Assembly (NCBI RefSeq): GCF_030269325.1
Contig: NZ_BSTD01000001.1
Coordinates: forward strand, 2,661,531 to 2,725,530
Reading direction: 5' to 3'
Length of the DNA stretch: 64,000 bases
DNA from: Amycolatopsis sp. NBRC 101858
GTDB taxonomy: Bacteria > Actinomycetota > Actinomycetes > Mycobacteriales > Pseudonocardiaceae
This document shows positions 34,751 to 43,004 of the stretch, piece after piece (the first letter of the stretch is position 1; every line of letters starts with the position of its first letter). The position numbers were made by a program, and so were the translations under genes. The notes beneath the pieces were generated by a model, which searched no databases, was not told the origin of the DNA, and saw nothing but the letters and a program-made list of their open reading frames with translations.

Positions 34751-35853
34751 GCGCCCAGTACCTCGCGAACGGTTTCGATGATGGTGTCCAGGTCGGACTC
34801 GGTCAGGTGCGGGTGCACCGGCAGGGAGAGCGCCTGGTTGGCGACCGCCTGCGCCACTGGGAAGTCTTCGACGCGTGCGCCCGGGATCAGGTCGTGCCCG
34901 CGGTAGCAGTCGTAGTCGAAGACGATCTTCGGGTAGTAGATGCCGTTGCCGATGCCGCGCTCGGTGAGCGCCGCGGCCAGCTCGTCACGCGAGAGGAACG
35001 CGTGCGGCCCGACCAGCACGGTGTACTGGTGCCACACGTGTTCGCGGCCCGGCAGCACCTGCGGGACGTCGAGGCCCGGCGTGCCGGCGAGACCCTCCGA
35101 GAGGCGCTTCGCGTTCGCCTGGCGGGCTGCGGTCAGCTGGTCGAGCTTGGCCAGCTGCGGGATGCCGACCGCCGCGTGCAGGTCGGTCATCCGGTAGTTG
35201 TGGCCGGCGACCTCGTACTGGTAGCGGGCGCGCATGCCCTGGTTGCGCAGCACGCGCAGCTTGTCGGCCAGCGCGTCGTCGTCCGTCGTGATGACGCCGC
35301 CCTCGGCGGTGGTGATGTTCTTCGTCGCGTACAGCGAGAAGCAGCCGATGCCGAACGAGCCGGCCTGCTTGCCCTCGAACGACGCGCCGACGGCCTGCGC
35401 GGAGTCCTCGATCACCTGCAGCCCGTGCTCGGCCGCGAGCGGGGCGAGCTTGCCCATGTCCGCGGTCTGGCCGTAGAGGTGCACCGGCATGAGCACCTTG
35501 GTGCGGTCGGTGACGGCGGCGGCCACGGCGTCGGGGTCGATCGCGAAGTCGTCGCGCCGGATGTCGGCGAACCGGACGGTCGCACCGGCCTCGAGGATCG
35601 CGTTCAGCGTCGCGACGAAGGTGAACGGCGAGGTGATCACCTCGTCGCCCGGCTTCAGGTCGAGGGCCTGGAGCGACGCGACGAGCGCGGTCGTCCCGTT
35701 GTTGACCGCGATCGCGTGCTTCGTCCCGGAGACGGCCGCGAAGGCGTCTTCGAAGCGCTTGACCATCGGTCCCTGTGCGATGGCGCCGGAGCGCAGCACC
35801 TCGACGACGAGGTCCTCCGCGTCGCGGACGTCGACCACAGTGATGGGGATCAT
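34747..35853 (-). CDS. DegT-family nucleotide-sugar aminotransferase (GnnB/WbpE-like)
   Basis: The 368-residue PLP aminotransferase has its Schiff-base Lys in [13 protein letters not shown]. Other family signs are [39 protein letters not shown] and [14 protein letters not shown]. It shares only family-level similarity with the DegT protein at 24911. It likely aminates a keto sugar made by the coupled Gfo/Idh enzyme downstream (4-nt overlap). It is divergent from the LpxA-like operon (149 nt apart), so both sides are probably co-controlled. A role in aminating the LuxC-made aldehyde is a less likely alternative. Confidence 0.92.
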   Translation of the reverse strand: MIPITVVDVRDAEDLVVEVLRSGAIAQGPMVKRFEDAFAAVSGTKHAIAVNNGTTALVASLQALDLKPGDEVITSPFTFVATLNAILEAGATVRFADIRRDDFAIDPDAVAAAVTDRTKVLMPVHLYGQTADMGKLAPLAAEHGLQVIEDSAQAVGASFEGKQAGSFGIGCFSLYATKNITTAEGGVITTDDDALADKLRVLRNQGMRARYQYEVAGHNYRMTDLHAAVGIPQLAKLDQLTAARQANAKRLSEGLAGTPGLDVPQVLPGREHVWHQYTVLVGPHAFLSRDELAAALTERGIGNGIYYPKIVFDYDCYRGHDLIPGARVEDFPVAQAVANQALSLPVHPHLTESDLDTIIETVREVLGA

Positions 35854-36002
35854 GGGCAGTCTCTCTCGGCAGGCGATTTCGGCGCGTCCGGTACAGTGAG
35901 CCGCCGGTTCTGCGCCCGGCCGCCCTGCATGAACGCGGGCCTCACGTTACCGGGCGCGGTAGCACGCCCAGTACCCAGCCGCCGACGAACGGATACCCGC
36001 CC

Positions 36003-36722
36003 GTGGCCAACCGCATCCACCCGACCGCCGTCCTCGGCGAAGGCGTCGAACTCGGGGACGACAACGTGATCGGGCCGTTCGCGGTGATCGCCGGGCCGGC
36101 CCGGATCGGCGACGGCAACTGGATCGGCCCCCACGTGACGATCGGCACGCCCGGCGAGGACCGCGGCCGCCCCCACCCGGCGGCCTGGGACGAGGCACCC
36201 ACCGGTGATCCGGATCACGACGGTCACGGCGTCGTCATCGGCAGCCGCAACCGCATCCGCGAGTACGTGAGTGTCCACCAAGGGACCTGGCGGACAACGA
36301 CGATCGGCAGCGACGGCTACTTCCTCCGCAACTCCCACATCGCGCACGACTGCCTGGTCGGCGACGGCGTGACGATCGCGTCCAACGCCGTCACCGGTGG
36401 GCACTGCCACATCTGGGACGGCGCCAACCTCGGCATGGGCGCGATCCTGCACCAGAAGGTCGTGGTCGGCCCCGGCGCGATGATCGGGATGGGCTCGGCG
36501 GTGCGGCGCGAGATCGGCGCGTTCACCATCGCCGTCGGCAACCCGGCCCGCGTCACCGGCATCAACGTCGTGGGCCTGTCCCGCCGCGGCGTGGACGAGG
36601 TGACGATCGAGGCGCTCGGGCCGTGGCTGAAGGGCAAGGAAGGTCTCCCGGACGCCACCCTGCCCGGCGACCTCTCTACCTTGGTAAAGGCGTGGGACGC
36701 CCGCCCGCGCGAAGAGCACTAG
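36003..36722 (+). CDS. LpxA-like acyl-ACP-dependent sugar acyltransferase
   Basis: The 239-residue left-handed beta-helix protein is of true LpxA type, not the common acetyltransferase type. It keeps [39 protein letters not shown] (His115 at the position of the catalytic His125 of E. coli LpxA, His112 as His122), ILHQKVVVG and the C-terminal [11 protein letters not shown]. It is somewhat shorter than LpxA (about 260). LpxA moves an acyl chain from ACP to a UDP-amino sugar; an ACP gene follows by 10 nt. GTG 36003 is placed at the conserved N-terminus. A Gram-positive host makes no standard lipid A, so the product must be something else. Confidence 0.85.
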   Translation: MANRIHPTAVLGEGVELGDDNVIGPFAVIAGPARIGDGNWIGPHVTIGTPGEDRGRPHPAAWDEAPTGDPDHDGHGVVIGSRNRIREYVSVHQGTWRTTTIGSDGYFLRNSHIAHDCLVGDGVTIASNAVTGGHCHIWDGANLGMGAILHQKVVVGPGAMIGMGSAVRREIGAFTIAVGNPARVTGINVVGLSRRGVDEVTIEALGPWLKGKEGLPDATLPGDLSTLVKAWDARPREEH

Positions 36723-36732
36723 GAGCTGTCTG

Positions 36733-36978
36733 ATGTCGGAAGTCGCCCCCAAGCTGCGCGAGGTCTTCGTCGAGGCGCTGGACCTCGACGCGGACGTGGA
36801 CGTCGAGAACCTGAAGTACCGCGACCTCGAGGCGTGGGACTCGGTCGGCCACATGGCGCTGGTCGCGGCCATCGAGGACGAGTTCGACGTCGAGTTCGAC
36901 ACCGACCAGGTCATCGACATGTCGAGCTTCAAGGTCGCCGTGGACATGGTGACCGAGCTGCAGGCGAAGAATGACTGA
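36733..36978 (+). CDS. Acyl carrier protein
   Basis: The 81-residue acidic carrier has the phosphopantetheine attachment Ser37 in EAWDSVGHMALV (DSV in place of the more usual DSL). Helices are as expected (LREVFVEALDLD; IEDEFDVEFDTDQV). It is a stand-alone, pathway-dedicated ACP rather than the fatty-acid synthase ACP, as its neighbours are an LpxA-like acyltransferase, a ketoreductase and an AMP-ligase. ATG 36733 has AGGAG upstream; it overlaps the next gene by 8 nt. Confidence 0.93.
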   Translation: MSEVAPKLREVFVEALDLDADVDVENLKYRDLEAWDSVGHMALVAAIEDEFDVEFDTDQVIDMSSFKVAVDMVTELQAKND

Positions 36979-37702
36979 TCTGTCCGGTCGCGTCGCGCTC
37001 GTCACCGGCGGGACGCGGGGGATCGGCCTGGCCACCGTGCGCGCTTTGGTGGACGCGGGCGCGACGGTGGTGCTCACCGGCCGCGACGAGGCCCGCGCCA
37101 AGGAAGCAGCGTCGGCGGCCGGCGCCGCGGCCGGGCTCGCGCTCGACGTCACCGACGCTAAAGCGGTGTCTTCGCTGGTCAGGGGCGTTGCGAAGGAGCA
37201 CGGCAAGCTCGACGTCGTCGTGGCCAACGCCGGGATCATGGAGGACGCGCTCCTCGGGATGATCCGCGAGGAGCTCGTCGACACGACGCTGAGCACGAAC
37301 GTCGCCGGCACGCTGCACACCGTCCAGGCCGCGGCCCGGGCGATGATGCGGAAGAAGACCGGCTCGATCGTGGTGCTCGCCTCGATCGTCGGCGAGTACG
37401 GAAGCGCCGGCCAGACGGTGTACGCGGCGTCGAAGGCGGCCGTGGCGAACATCGCGCGGTCGGCGGCGAAGGAGCTCGGCCGCTCGGGCATCCGGGTCAA
37501 CGCGGTCGCGCCGGGCGTGATCGAGACGGACCTGACCGCGGGCCTGAGCGAGGACGCGAAGGCGGAGAACGCCGGCAAGACGCCGCTCGGGCGCCTCGGC
37601 CGGGCGGAAGACGTGGCGAACGCGATCCGGTTCCTGGTGGGTGATGAAGCGTCCTTCATCACCGGGCAGGTGCTGGGCGTCGACGGAGGCTTGGTGTTGT
37701 GA
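36971..37702 (+). CDS. FabG-like 3-oxoacyl-ACP reductase (SDR)
   Basis: This is a 243-residue classical SDR with TGGTRGIGLATV (cofactor), NAGIMED, catalytic Ser in LASIVGEYG, Tyr-x-x-x-Lys in YAASKAAV, and PGVIETDL. The pattern is that of FabG, which reduces 3-ketoacyl-ACP to 3-hydroxyacyl-ACP. It overlaps the ACP gene by 8 nt and the AMP-ligase by 4 nt, so it most likely works on the acyl chain carried by that ACP. A 3-hydroxyacyl-ACP is the standard LpxA donor, which strengthens the operon logic. Confidence 0.92.
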   Translation: MTDLSGRVALVTGGTRGIGLATVRALVDAGATVVLTGRDEARAKEAASAAGAAAGLALDVTDAKAVSSLVRGVAKEHGKLDVVVANAGIMEDALLGMIREELVDTTLSTNVAGTLHTVQAAARAMMRKKTGSIVVLASIVGEYGSAGQTVYAASKAAVANIARSAAKELGRSGIRVNAVAPGVIETDLTAGLSEDAKAENAGKTPLGRLGRAEDVANAIRFLVGDEASFITGQVLGVDGGLVL

Positions 37703-39093
37703 CGCTGTTGGGTGCGGGAGCCCGGCTGGTGGATGTGGCCGGGGGCCGCACGCTGGCGGGCGCGGAACTGTCGGCCGAGGTCGGCCGCTCGATCGAGACA
37801 CTCGCGGCGCTCCCCGTCGGCGTCGTGTTCGCGCGGATGTCGGTCGACCTGCCGAGCGTGCTGACCTACCTGGGCGCGTTCGAATCCGGCCGGGCGATCG
37901 CGCTGATCGACCCGGCGCTGGACGCCGACGTGCTGGCCGGGCTGGTCGCGCGCTTCCGGCCGGCGGCGGTGCTGTCGGCTTCGGGGGACGCGCCCGAGGG
38001 GTACGTCACCCGCGGTGCCGACTGGGTCCGCTCGTCGGCCGAGGGCGTGCAGCCGCACCCCGACCTGGCCGTGCTGCTCCCGACCAGCGGGTCCACCGGC
38101 AACCCCAAGCTCGTCCGGCTCTCGCGGCAGGCGGTCCTGGCCAATGCCGACGCCATCGCGCAGGTCCTGCACATCGACTCCGACGAGGTCGCGCCGACGT
38201 GCCTGCCGCTGCACTACAGCTACGGCCTTTCGGTCCTGAACTCGCACCTGGTGCGCGACGCGACGATCGTGATCGAGCCGTCCGGCGTGCTCGGCCGCGG
38301 CTTCTGGGACGCCGTGAACACCTACGGCGTCACGTCTCTTTCCGGCGTCCCGTACCACTACGAAATGCTGCGGCGGCTCAAGTTCGACCCCGCGAAGTAC
38401 CCGACGCTGCGCACGCTGACGCAGGCCGGCGGGAAGCTGCGCGACGACCTGATCGCCGAGTTCAACGACAAGATGCAGGCCGTCGGCGGCCGGATGTACG
38501 TCATGTACGGCCAGACCGAGGCCGCGCCGCGGATGACGACCGTGCCCGCCGAAAGGCTGGCCGAAAAGCTCGGTTCCGCCGGGCCGGCGCTGCCGGGCGG
38601 CAAGTTCGCCGTCCGCCGCGACGACGGGTCGGAGACCACGCACCCGAAAATTGTCGGTGAGGTCGTCTACCGTGGGCCCAATGTGATGCTGGGTTACGCG
38701 GACGACGAGTCCGGCCTGGCCAAGGGCGACGAATACGCCGGCGTGCTCGCCACCGGTGACCTCGGGTACCTCGACGAAGAGGGGTACCTGTTCATCACCG
38801 GGCGGCTCAAGCGCATCGGCAAGGTGTTCGGCAACCGCGTCAGCCTCGACGACCTCGAGCAGGCGGCCCGCGCGGCGGCGGTCGGGATCGACGTCGTGGC
38901 GGCGGTGCCGGCCGGCGACAAGGTCGTGCTGTTCGCGGAGGGCGTCGACAAGGCGATCTGCAAGGACGCGTCGAGGGCGCTGTCCGAGCGGCTGCACCTG
39001 CACGCCAGCGGGTTCGACGTCCGCCCGATCGACACCGTGCCGCTGCTGGCCAGCGGCAAGATCGACTACCGGTCACTGGAGGCGAAGGTATGA
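37699..39093 (+). CDS. AMP-forming acyl-CoA/ACP ligase
   Basis: The 464-residue adenylate-forming enzyme has the P-loop LLPTSGSTGNPKLVRLS, later YVMYGQTEAAPRM, the TGDLGYLDEEGYLFITGR hinge and the final catalytic Lys in LLASGKIDYRSL. It activates a carboxylic acid as acyl-AMP and loads it on CoA or a carrier protein; within this operon the ACP at 36733 is the likely acceptor. It is shorter than typical CoA ligases (about 550), as in carrier-loading types. GTG 37699 overlaps the FabG stop (GTGA). Confidence 0.92.
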   Translation: MTLLGAGARLVDVAGGRTLAGAELSAEVGRSIETLAALPVGVVFARMSVDLPSVLTYLGAFESGRAIALIDPALDADVLAGLVARFRPAAVLSASGDAPEGYVTRGADWVRSSAEGVQPHPDLAVLLPTSGSTGNPKLVRLSRQAVLANADAIAQVLHIDSDEVAPTCLPLHYSYGLSVLNSHLVRDATIVIEPSGVLGRGFWDAVNTYGVTSLSGVPYHYEMLRRLKFDPAKYPTLRTLTQAGGKLRDDLIAEFNDKMQAVGGRMYVMYGQTEAAPRMTTVPAERLAEKLGSAGPALPGGKFAVRRDDGSETTHPKIVGEVVYRGPNVMLGYADDESGLAKGDEYAGVLATGDLGYLDEEGYLFITGRLKRIGKVFGNRVSLDDLEQAARAAAVGIDVVAAVPAGDKVVLFAEGVDKAICKDASRALSERLHLHASGFDVRPIDTVPLLASGKIDYRSLEAKV

Positions 39094-39166
39094 GCGAGCT
39101 TGCGAGTGAATCATTCAACACAGCGCTCGCCGCTCAGGCCGAACTGAGCGTCAGCGAGGTCGGCGC
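39094..39166. other. Only sizeable spacer inside the LpxA/Lux operon, with hairpin
   Basis: This 73-nt non-coding spacer contains an AT-rich inverted repeat TGAATCATTCA (about 39107-39117). It also has a 7-bp hairpin CGCTCAG / CTGAGCG (39131-39137, 39144-39150). All other junctions from 36733 to 41460 overlap or nearly abut, so this may be an RNA-processing site, an attenuator or an internal promoter for the LuxE/LuxC pair. Confidence 0.4.
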
Positions 39167-40219
39167 ATGAGCGTGTTCACTCGGTCGCAGGCCGACCGGG
39201 AGGCGTTGCTGCTGCCTGAGCTCGCCGCCCTGACGTCCCACCATCGGGCGAATTCCGAGGGGTACGAACGGATCCTGTCGTCGCTCGGAATCGCGCCGGA
39301 CGCGTCCTTTGCCACGATCGCCGACCTGCCCTGGCTGCCGGTGCGGATGTTCAAGACGCACGACCTGAAGTCCATCCCGGACGGCGAGGTCTTCAAGACC
39401 CTCACGTCGTCCGGCACGACCGGCGCCGGTGCGTCGCGGATCTACCTGGACAAGGAGGCGGCGGGCGCGCAGACCAAGCAGCTCGGCGCGACCCTGCAGG
39501 AGGTCCTCGGCGGCGAGCGGCTGCCGATGCTGATGGTCGACACCATCGGCATCATCAAGAACCGCCGCTCGTTCTCCGCGCGCGGCGCGGGCGTGCTGGG
39601 CATGGCGAACTTCGGCCGCAAGCACACGTACGTGCTCGACGAGAACGACCGGCCGGACGTCGAGGCGGTCAAGAAGTTCCTGGCCGAGTACGGCGGCAAG
39701 CCCTTCCTCATCTTCGGCTTCACGTTCATGGTGTGGCAGTACCTGTACGAGGTGGCGCGGGACAACGGTCTCGACCTCTCGAACGGCATCCTCATCCACA
39801 GTGGCGGCTGGAAGAAGCTGATCGACCGGGCGGTGGACAACACCGAGTTCCGTCGTCGCTTCAAGGAAGACACCGGGCTCACCCGGATCCACAACTACTA
39901 CGGGATGATCGAGCAGATCGGCACGGTGTTCCTCGAAGGCCCGTCCGGGAACTCGCTGTACTGCCCGGACTTCGCCGACGTCGTGATCCGGAACCCGGAG
40001 ACGTGGGAAGAGCAGCCGGTCGGCGAGCCGGGCGTGATCGAGGTCGTCTCGACGCTGCCGCGGTCGTACCCGGGGCACGTGCTGCTCACCGAAGACCTCG
40101 GTGTGTACAACGGGATCGACGACGGCGACTGGCCGGGCAAGCACTTCTCCGTGCTCGGCCGGCTGCCCAAGGCCGAGGCCCGCGGGTGCTCGGACACGTT
40201 CTCGGGAGCGGCGGCGTGA
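39167..40219 (+). CDS. LuxE-like acyl-protein synthetase
   Basis: The 350-residue adenylate-forming enzyme is of the LuxE family. In bioluminescent bacteria LuxE activates fatty acid as acyl-AMP, takes the acyl on a C-terminal Cys and passes it to the LuxC reductase. Here PWLPVRMFKTHDLKSIP, TSSGTTGAGASRI, HNYYGMIEQIGTVF and the near-C-terminal EARGCSDTFSG (Cys341) match that layout. GTGA overlap with the LuxC-like gene shows a coupled pair. There is no luxA, luxB or luxD in the window. Confidence 0.9.
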   Translation: MSVFTRSQADREALLLPELAALTSHHRANSEGYERILSSLGIAPDASFATIADLPWLPVRMFKTHDLKSIPDGEVFKTLTSSGTTGAGASRIYLDKEAAGAQTKQLGATLQEVLGGERLPMLMVDTIGIIKNRRSFSARGAGVLGMANFGRKHTYVLDENDRPDVEAVKKFLAEYGGKPFLIFGFTFMVWQYLYEVARDNGLDLSNGILIHSGGWKKLIDRAVDNTEFRRRFKEDTGLTRIHNYYGMIEQIGTVFLEGPSGNSLYCPDFADVVIRNPETWEEQPVGEPGVIEVVSTLPRSYPGHVLLTEDLGVYNGIDDGDWPGKHFSVLGRLPKAEARGCSDTFSGAAA

Positions 40220-41460
40220 CCACTCTTACTCAGCGTTTCCCGTTGTCGGACGCGGTTTCCGTCAGCGATCTGGTCTCGGAGCTGCGTGCCGAGCCGTCGG
40301 GCGGCCGGCTGCGCGTCGGTGACCCGCGGATCGTCGAATTCATCACGAAGTTCGCGCGCAAGCTGCTGGCCCCGGCCACCGCGCGCCGGTTCCCGGAGCT
40401 GGCGTCGCTCGGGTTCTTCCTGCGCAAGGGCGAGATCGCCAAGGCGCTGTCCACTCTGGACACGACTTCGGGGTCGCTGCGGTTCCCGCGCGGGCTGGTG
40501 TTCCACGTGCCGCCGGCGAACGTCGACACGATCTTCGTCTACTCGTGGGCGCTGTCGGCGCTGGCGGGCAACCACAACGTCGTGCGGGTGTCGTCGCGCT
40601 CGGCCGGCGCCGCCGAGGCGGTGCTGGAGGCGCTGAACGCGGCGCTGTCCGAAGTGGACTCGTCGGTGGCGGAGGCCGTCACGGCGACCCAGCGCATGGT
40701 GACGTACGACCGCAGCGACGAGGTGAGCGGCGCGCTGTCGCTGGCCGCCGACCTGCGCGTCATCTGGGGCGGCGACGGCTCGGTCGCGGCCCTGCGGAAG
40801 TACCCGCTCGCGCCGCACGCGCGTGACCTGACGTTCCCGGACCGCTCGTCGTTCGCGGTCGCTTCGGTGGCGGGCTGGCAGCGGGCGTCCGCCGATGAGC
40901 GTCGTACGGCCGCCGAGGGTTTCTACAACGACTCGTACTGGTTCGACCAGGCCGCCTGCTCGTCGCCGCGTGCGGTGTTCTGGGTCGGCGACGCCGCCGG
41001 CGCCCAGGCCGCGGGCCAGGAGTTCCGCGCGCTGCTGGCCGCGGTGCTGGAGACGAAACAGCACGTCACCGAGCCGGCGATGGCGGTCCAGAAGCGCGTC
41101 TCGGCGTACGGCGCGGCGGTCGACGGGCTGGTCAAGGAGATCGCGTTCGACGGCAACGGGCTGGCCACCCTGGAGCTCGCGGACCCGGCGGTGCTGCCGC
41201 GCGAGTGGCTCGGCGCCGGCACGTTCGCGAACGCCCAGGTGTCCACTTTGTCCGATCTGGTGCCGATCGTCCTGCGCAAGGACCAGACGGTCAGCCAGTT
41301 CGGCTTCACGGCCGAAGAGCTGACGGCGTTCGCGCACGAGCTCGCCGGCCGCGGAGTCGACCGGATCGTGCCGTTCGGCTCGGCCCTGACCTTCTCCGCG
41401 GTGTGGGACGGTTACGATCTGCTGGCCGAATTCAGCCGCCTGGTCACGGTGCAGGCCTGA
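40216..41460 (+). CDS. LuxC-like acyl-CoA/acyl-protein reductase
   Basis: The 414-residue aldehyde-dehydrogenase-fold reductase makes a fatty aldehyde from a thioester using NAD(P)H. LuxC-family marks are VFHVPPANVDTIFVYSWALS, LAGNHNVVRVSSRS, VIWGGDGSV and the nucleophile Cys248 in WFDQAACSSPRAVFW. It is coupled to LuxE by GTGA. Together they are expected to reduce a fatty acid (or carrier-bound acyl chain) to an aldehyde. In the absence of luciferase the aldehyde must enter another product, likely linked to the sugar genes of the operon. Confidence 0.9.
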   Translation: MTTLTQRFPLSDAVSVSDLVSELRAEPSGGRLRVGDPRIVEFITKFARKLLAPATARRFPELASLGFFLRKGEIAKALSTLDTTSGSLRFPRGLVFHVPPANVDTIFVYSWALSALAGNHNVVRVSSRSAGAAEAVLEALNAALSEVDSSVAEAVTATQRMVTYDRSDEVSGALSLAADLRVIWGGDGSVAALRKYPLAPHARDLTFPDRSSFAVASVAGWQRASADERRTAAEGFYNDSYWFDQAACSSPRAVFWVGDAAGAQAAGQEFRALLAAVLETKQHVTEPAMAVQKRVSAYGAAVDGLVKEIAFDGNGLATLELADPAVLPREWLGAGTFANAQVSTLSDLVPIVLRKDQTVSQFGFTAEELTAFAHELAGRGVDRIVPFGSALTFSAVWDGYDLLAEFSRLVTVQA

Positions 41461-41471
41461 GGAGACCGTCG

Positions 41472-42449
41472 ATGACGACAGTTGAGACGCCGGAGGGGTT
41501 CCCGGCTGCCGGAAAGCAGCGGAAGTCCACCAAGGCGAAGATCCTCGACGTCGTCAGATGGGTCGCGATCCTGCTGGTCATCGGCTTCGCGGCGAAGCAG
41601 CTGGCCTCGAACTGGGGCGAGTTCTGGCGCACCCTGCGTGACGTGGCGTGGCAGTCGTCGCTGCTCAGCCTGGTGGCCCTGGTCGCGGCGATCATGGTGT
41701 CGACCTGGGGCTGGCAGGTGATGGTCGACGACCTCGGCAAGCCGATCGGCTACGCCAGGGGAGCCCAGATCTGCCTGGTCGGCTCGCTCGGCAAGTACGT
41801 GCCGGGGTCGGTCTGGGCGTACCTGCTGCAGATGGAGCTGGGCCGCAAGGCGGGCCTGGCCCGCGCCCGGATCTTCACGGGCTCGCTGATCCAGCTGGGC
41901 GTGGGCGTGGTGTCGGCGCTGGTGGTGTCCCTCCTGGCGGCGCCGGCGGTGTTCAGCAACAGCCCCCGCGCGCTGTGGTTGTTCGTGCTGATCCCGGTCG
42001 GCCTGGCGATGCTGCACCCGAAGATCCTGACCTGGGGCACGTCCCTGGTGCTGAAGCTGCTGCGCCGTCCCCCGCTGGCCCACCCCCTGAGCTGGCGCGT
42101 GGTGGGCAAGGTCTTCGGCGCCTCGACGGCGGCGTGGTGCCTCCAGGGCATCCACCTGTGGCTCCTGGCGAACTCGGTGGGAACGCCCGGTTTCAGCGGT
42201 TTCGTCCTGTGCGTGGGCGCAATGGCGGTGGCCATGACGGTGGGGACGTTCGCGTTCATCCTCCCGAGCGGCGTGGGCGTCCGCGAAGTGGCGCAGGTCG
42301 CGGTGCTGACGGCGAGCGGGTTGACGGTCGGCCAGGCCACGGCGTTCGCGGTGGCGTCCCGGGTGATGTTCACCGTGGCGGACCTGCTGACGGCGGGCCT
42401 GGCCGCGGTGGCAGCCCGGTCGACCCGCCCGGCGGTCACCCCCGCCTGA
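41472..42449 (+). CDS. UPF0104 / LPG-synthase-TM-type flippase-like membrane protein
   Basis: The 325-residue protein has about eight membrane helices and the family features STWGWQVMVDDLG, LGKYVPGSVWAYLLQ and LPSGVGVREV. The fold is that of the flippase half of lysyl-phosphatidylglycerol synthase (MprF-like) without its aminoacyl-transferase half. Members often accompany glycolipid genes and are thought to move lipids across the membrane. ATG 41472 follows GAGGAG, 11 nt after the LuxC-like gene, so it is the last gene of the operon and a candidate exporter of its product. Confidence 0.86.
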   Translation: MTTVETPEGFPAAGKQRKSTKAKILDVVRWVAILLVIGFAAKQLASNWGEFWRTLRDVAWQSSLLSLVALVAAIMVSTWGWQVMVDDLGKPIGYARGAQICLVGSLGKYVPGSVWAYLLQMELGRKAGLARARIFTGSLIQLGVGVVSALVVSLLAAPAVFSNSPRALWLFVLIPVGLAMLHPKILTWGTSLVLKLLRRPPLAHPLSWRVVGKVFGASTAAWCLQGIHLWLLANSVGTPGFSGFVLCVGAMAVAMTVGTFAFILPSGVGVREVAQVAVLTASGLTVGQATAFAVASRVMFTVADLLTAGLAAVAARSTRPAVTPA

Positions 42450-42787
42450 CCTGGGGTTTGATCGCGCCCGCCTGACCGCAGACGCTCGACCGCTCGGCGT
42501 CACTTGGCCGCCGTGCCTGCTCAGGCCCCGGCTGGCTGCGCCCGCGGCCGCCGTGCACGAATGAAGCGGTTCTCAAGGTGCCTCGGTCCGAGGGGCATTC
42601 GGCCTGTCGACGGTCGCCCGCGCGCCTGCCTGCTCGATTCGCCGGCCTCGCGCTGGGCCTGCTCGACCTGCTGTCGGCCAAGCTGCCTGACCAAGCCCGC
42701 CTGCCCGCCGAAGCCCCACTCAACCCGCCGGGCGGTCACCCCCGCCTGACCTGGGGTTTGATCGCGCCCGCCTGACCGCAGACGCTC
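42423..42787. repeat. 65-bp direct repeat, copies exactly 300 bp apart
   Basis: Bases 42423-42487 and 42723-42787 agree at 64 of 65 positions; the 57 bp from 42431 and 42731 are identical. The first copy includes the last codons of the flippase gene, the second lies in non-coding DNA. Similarity fades after one indel (CCGCTCGGCG in both). The 555 bp between 42450 and 43004 hold this repeat and the DnaA-box cluster but no gene I can support. Confidence 0.85.
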
Positions 42788-42943
42788 AAACCGCTCGGCG
42801 GTCGCCTCGCCCGCCAGGTGCCGGCGAACCTGCCTGGCCAAGCCCGCCGGCGCGCCTTTTGCTGCCCGCCGAGCCGGCCTGCATGCCTGCGTCAAGGCCG
42901 CCGCCGTGTTGTACGCCAAGTCCGCTCAACACCCCGGGGGAGG

Positions 42944-42998
42944 TTGTCCACCAGCTGTACCCAAGTTGTCCACAGGCGTTACGCACATGTGGACAACT
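42944..42998. promoter_or_regulatory. Three DnaA-box-like sites, two as an inverted pair
   Basis: TTGTCCACC (42944-42952), TTGTCCACA (42966-42974) and its reverse TGTGGACAA (42988-42996) match the actinobacterial DnaA box TTGTCCACA. The last two extend to an 11-bp inverted repeat AGTTGTCCACA / TGTGGACAACT with a 13-nt loop. The site separates two convergent genes, so it might also act as a terminator stem. Confidence 0.55.
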
Positions 42999-43004
42999 CT
43001 GCGC

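Noticed and set aside
36676..39003. 775-codon minus-strand open frame
   Set aside because: Antisense to ACP, FabG and AMP-ligase genes, which are clearly real; its translation is low-complexity His/Arg/Asp-rich.
42504..42775. Short plus-strand frames between the flippase and DUF6541 genes
   Set aside because: They end within the direct repeat, have no ribosome binding site and have frame-independent composition; the region is treated as non-coding.
42944..42998. Chromosomal origin of replication
   Set aside because: Only three boxes, no AT-rich unwinding region, and no dnaA, dnaN, gyrB or rpmH nearby.
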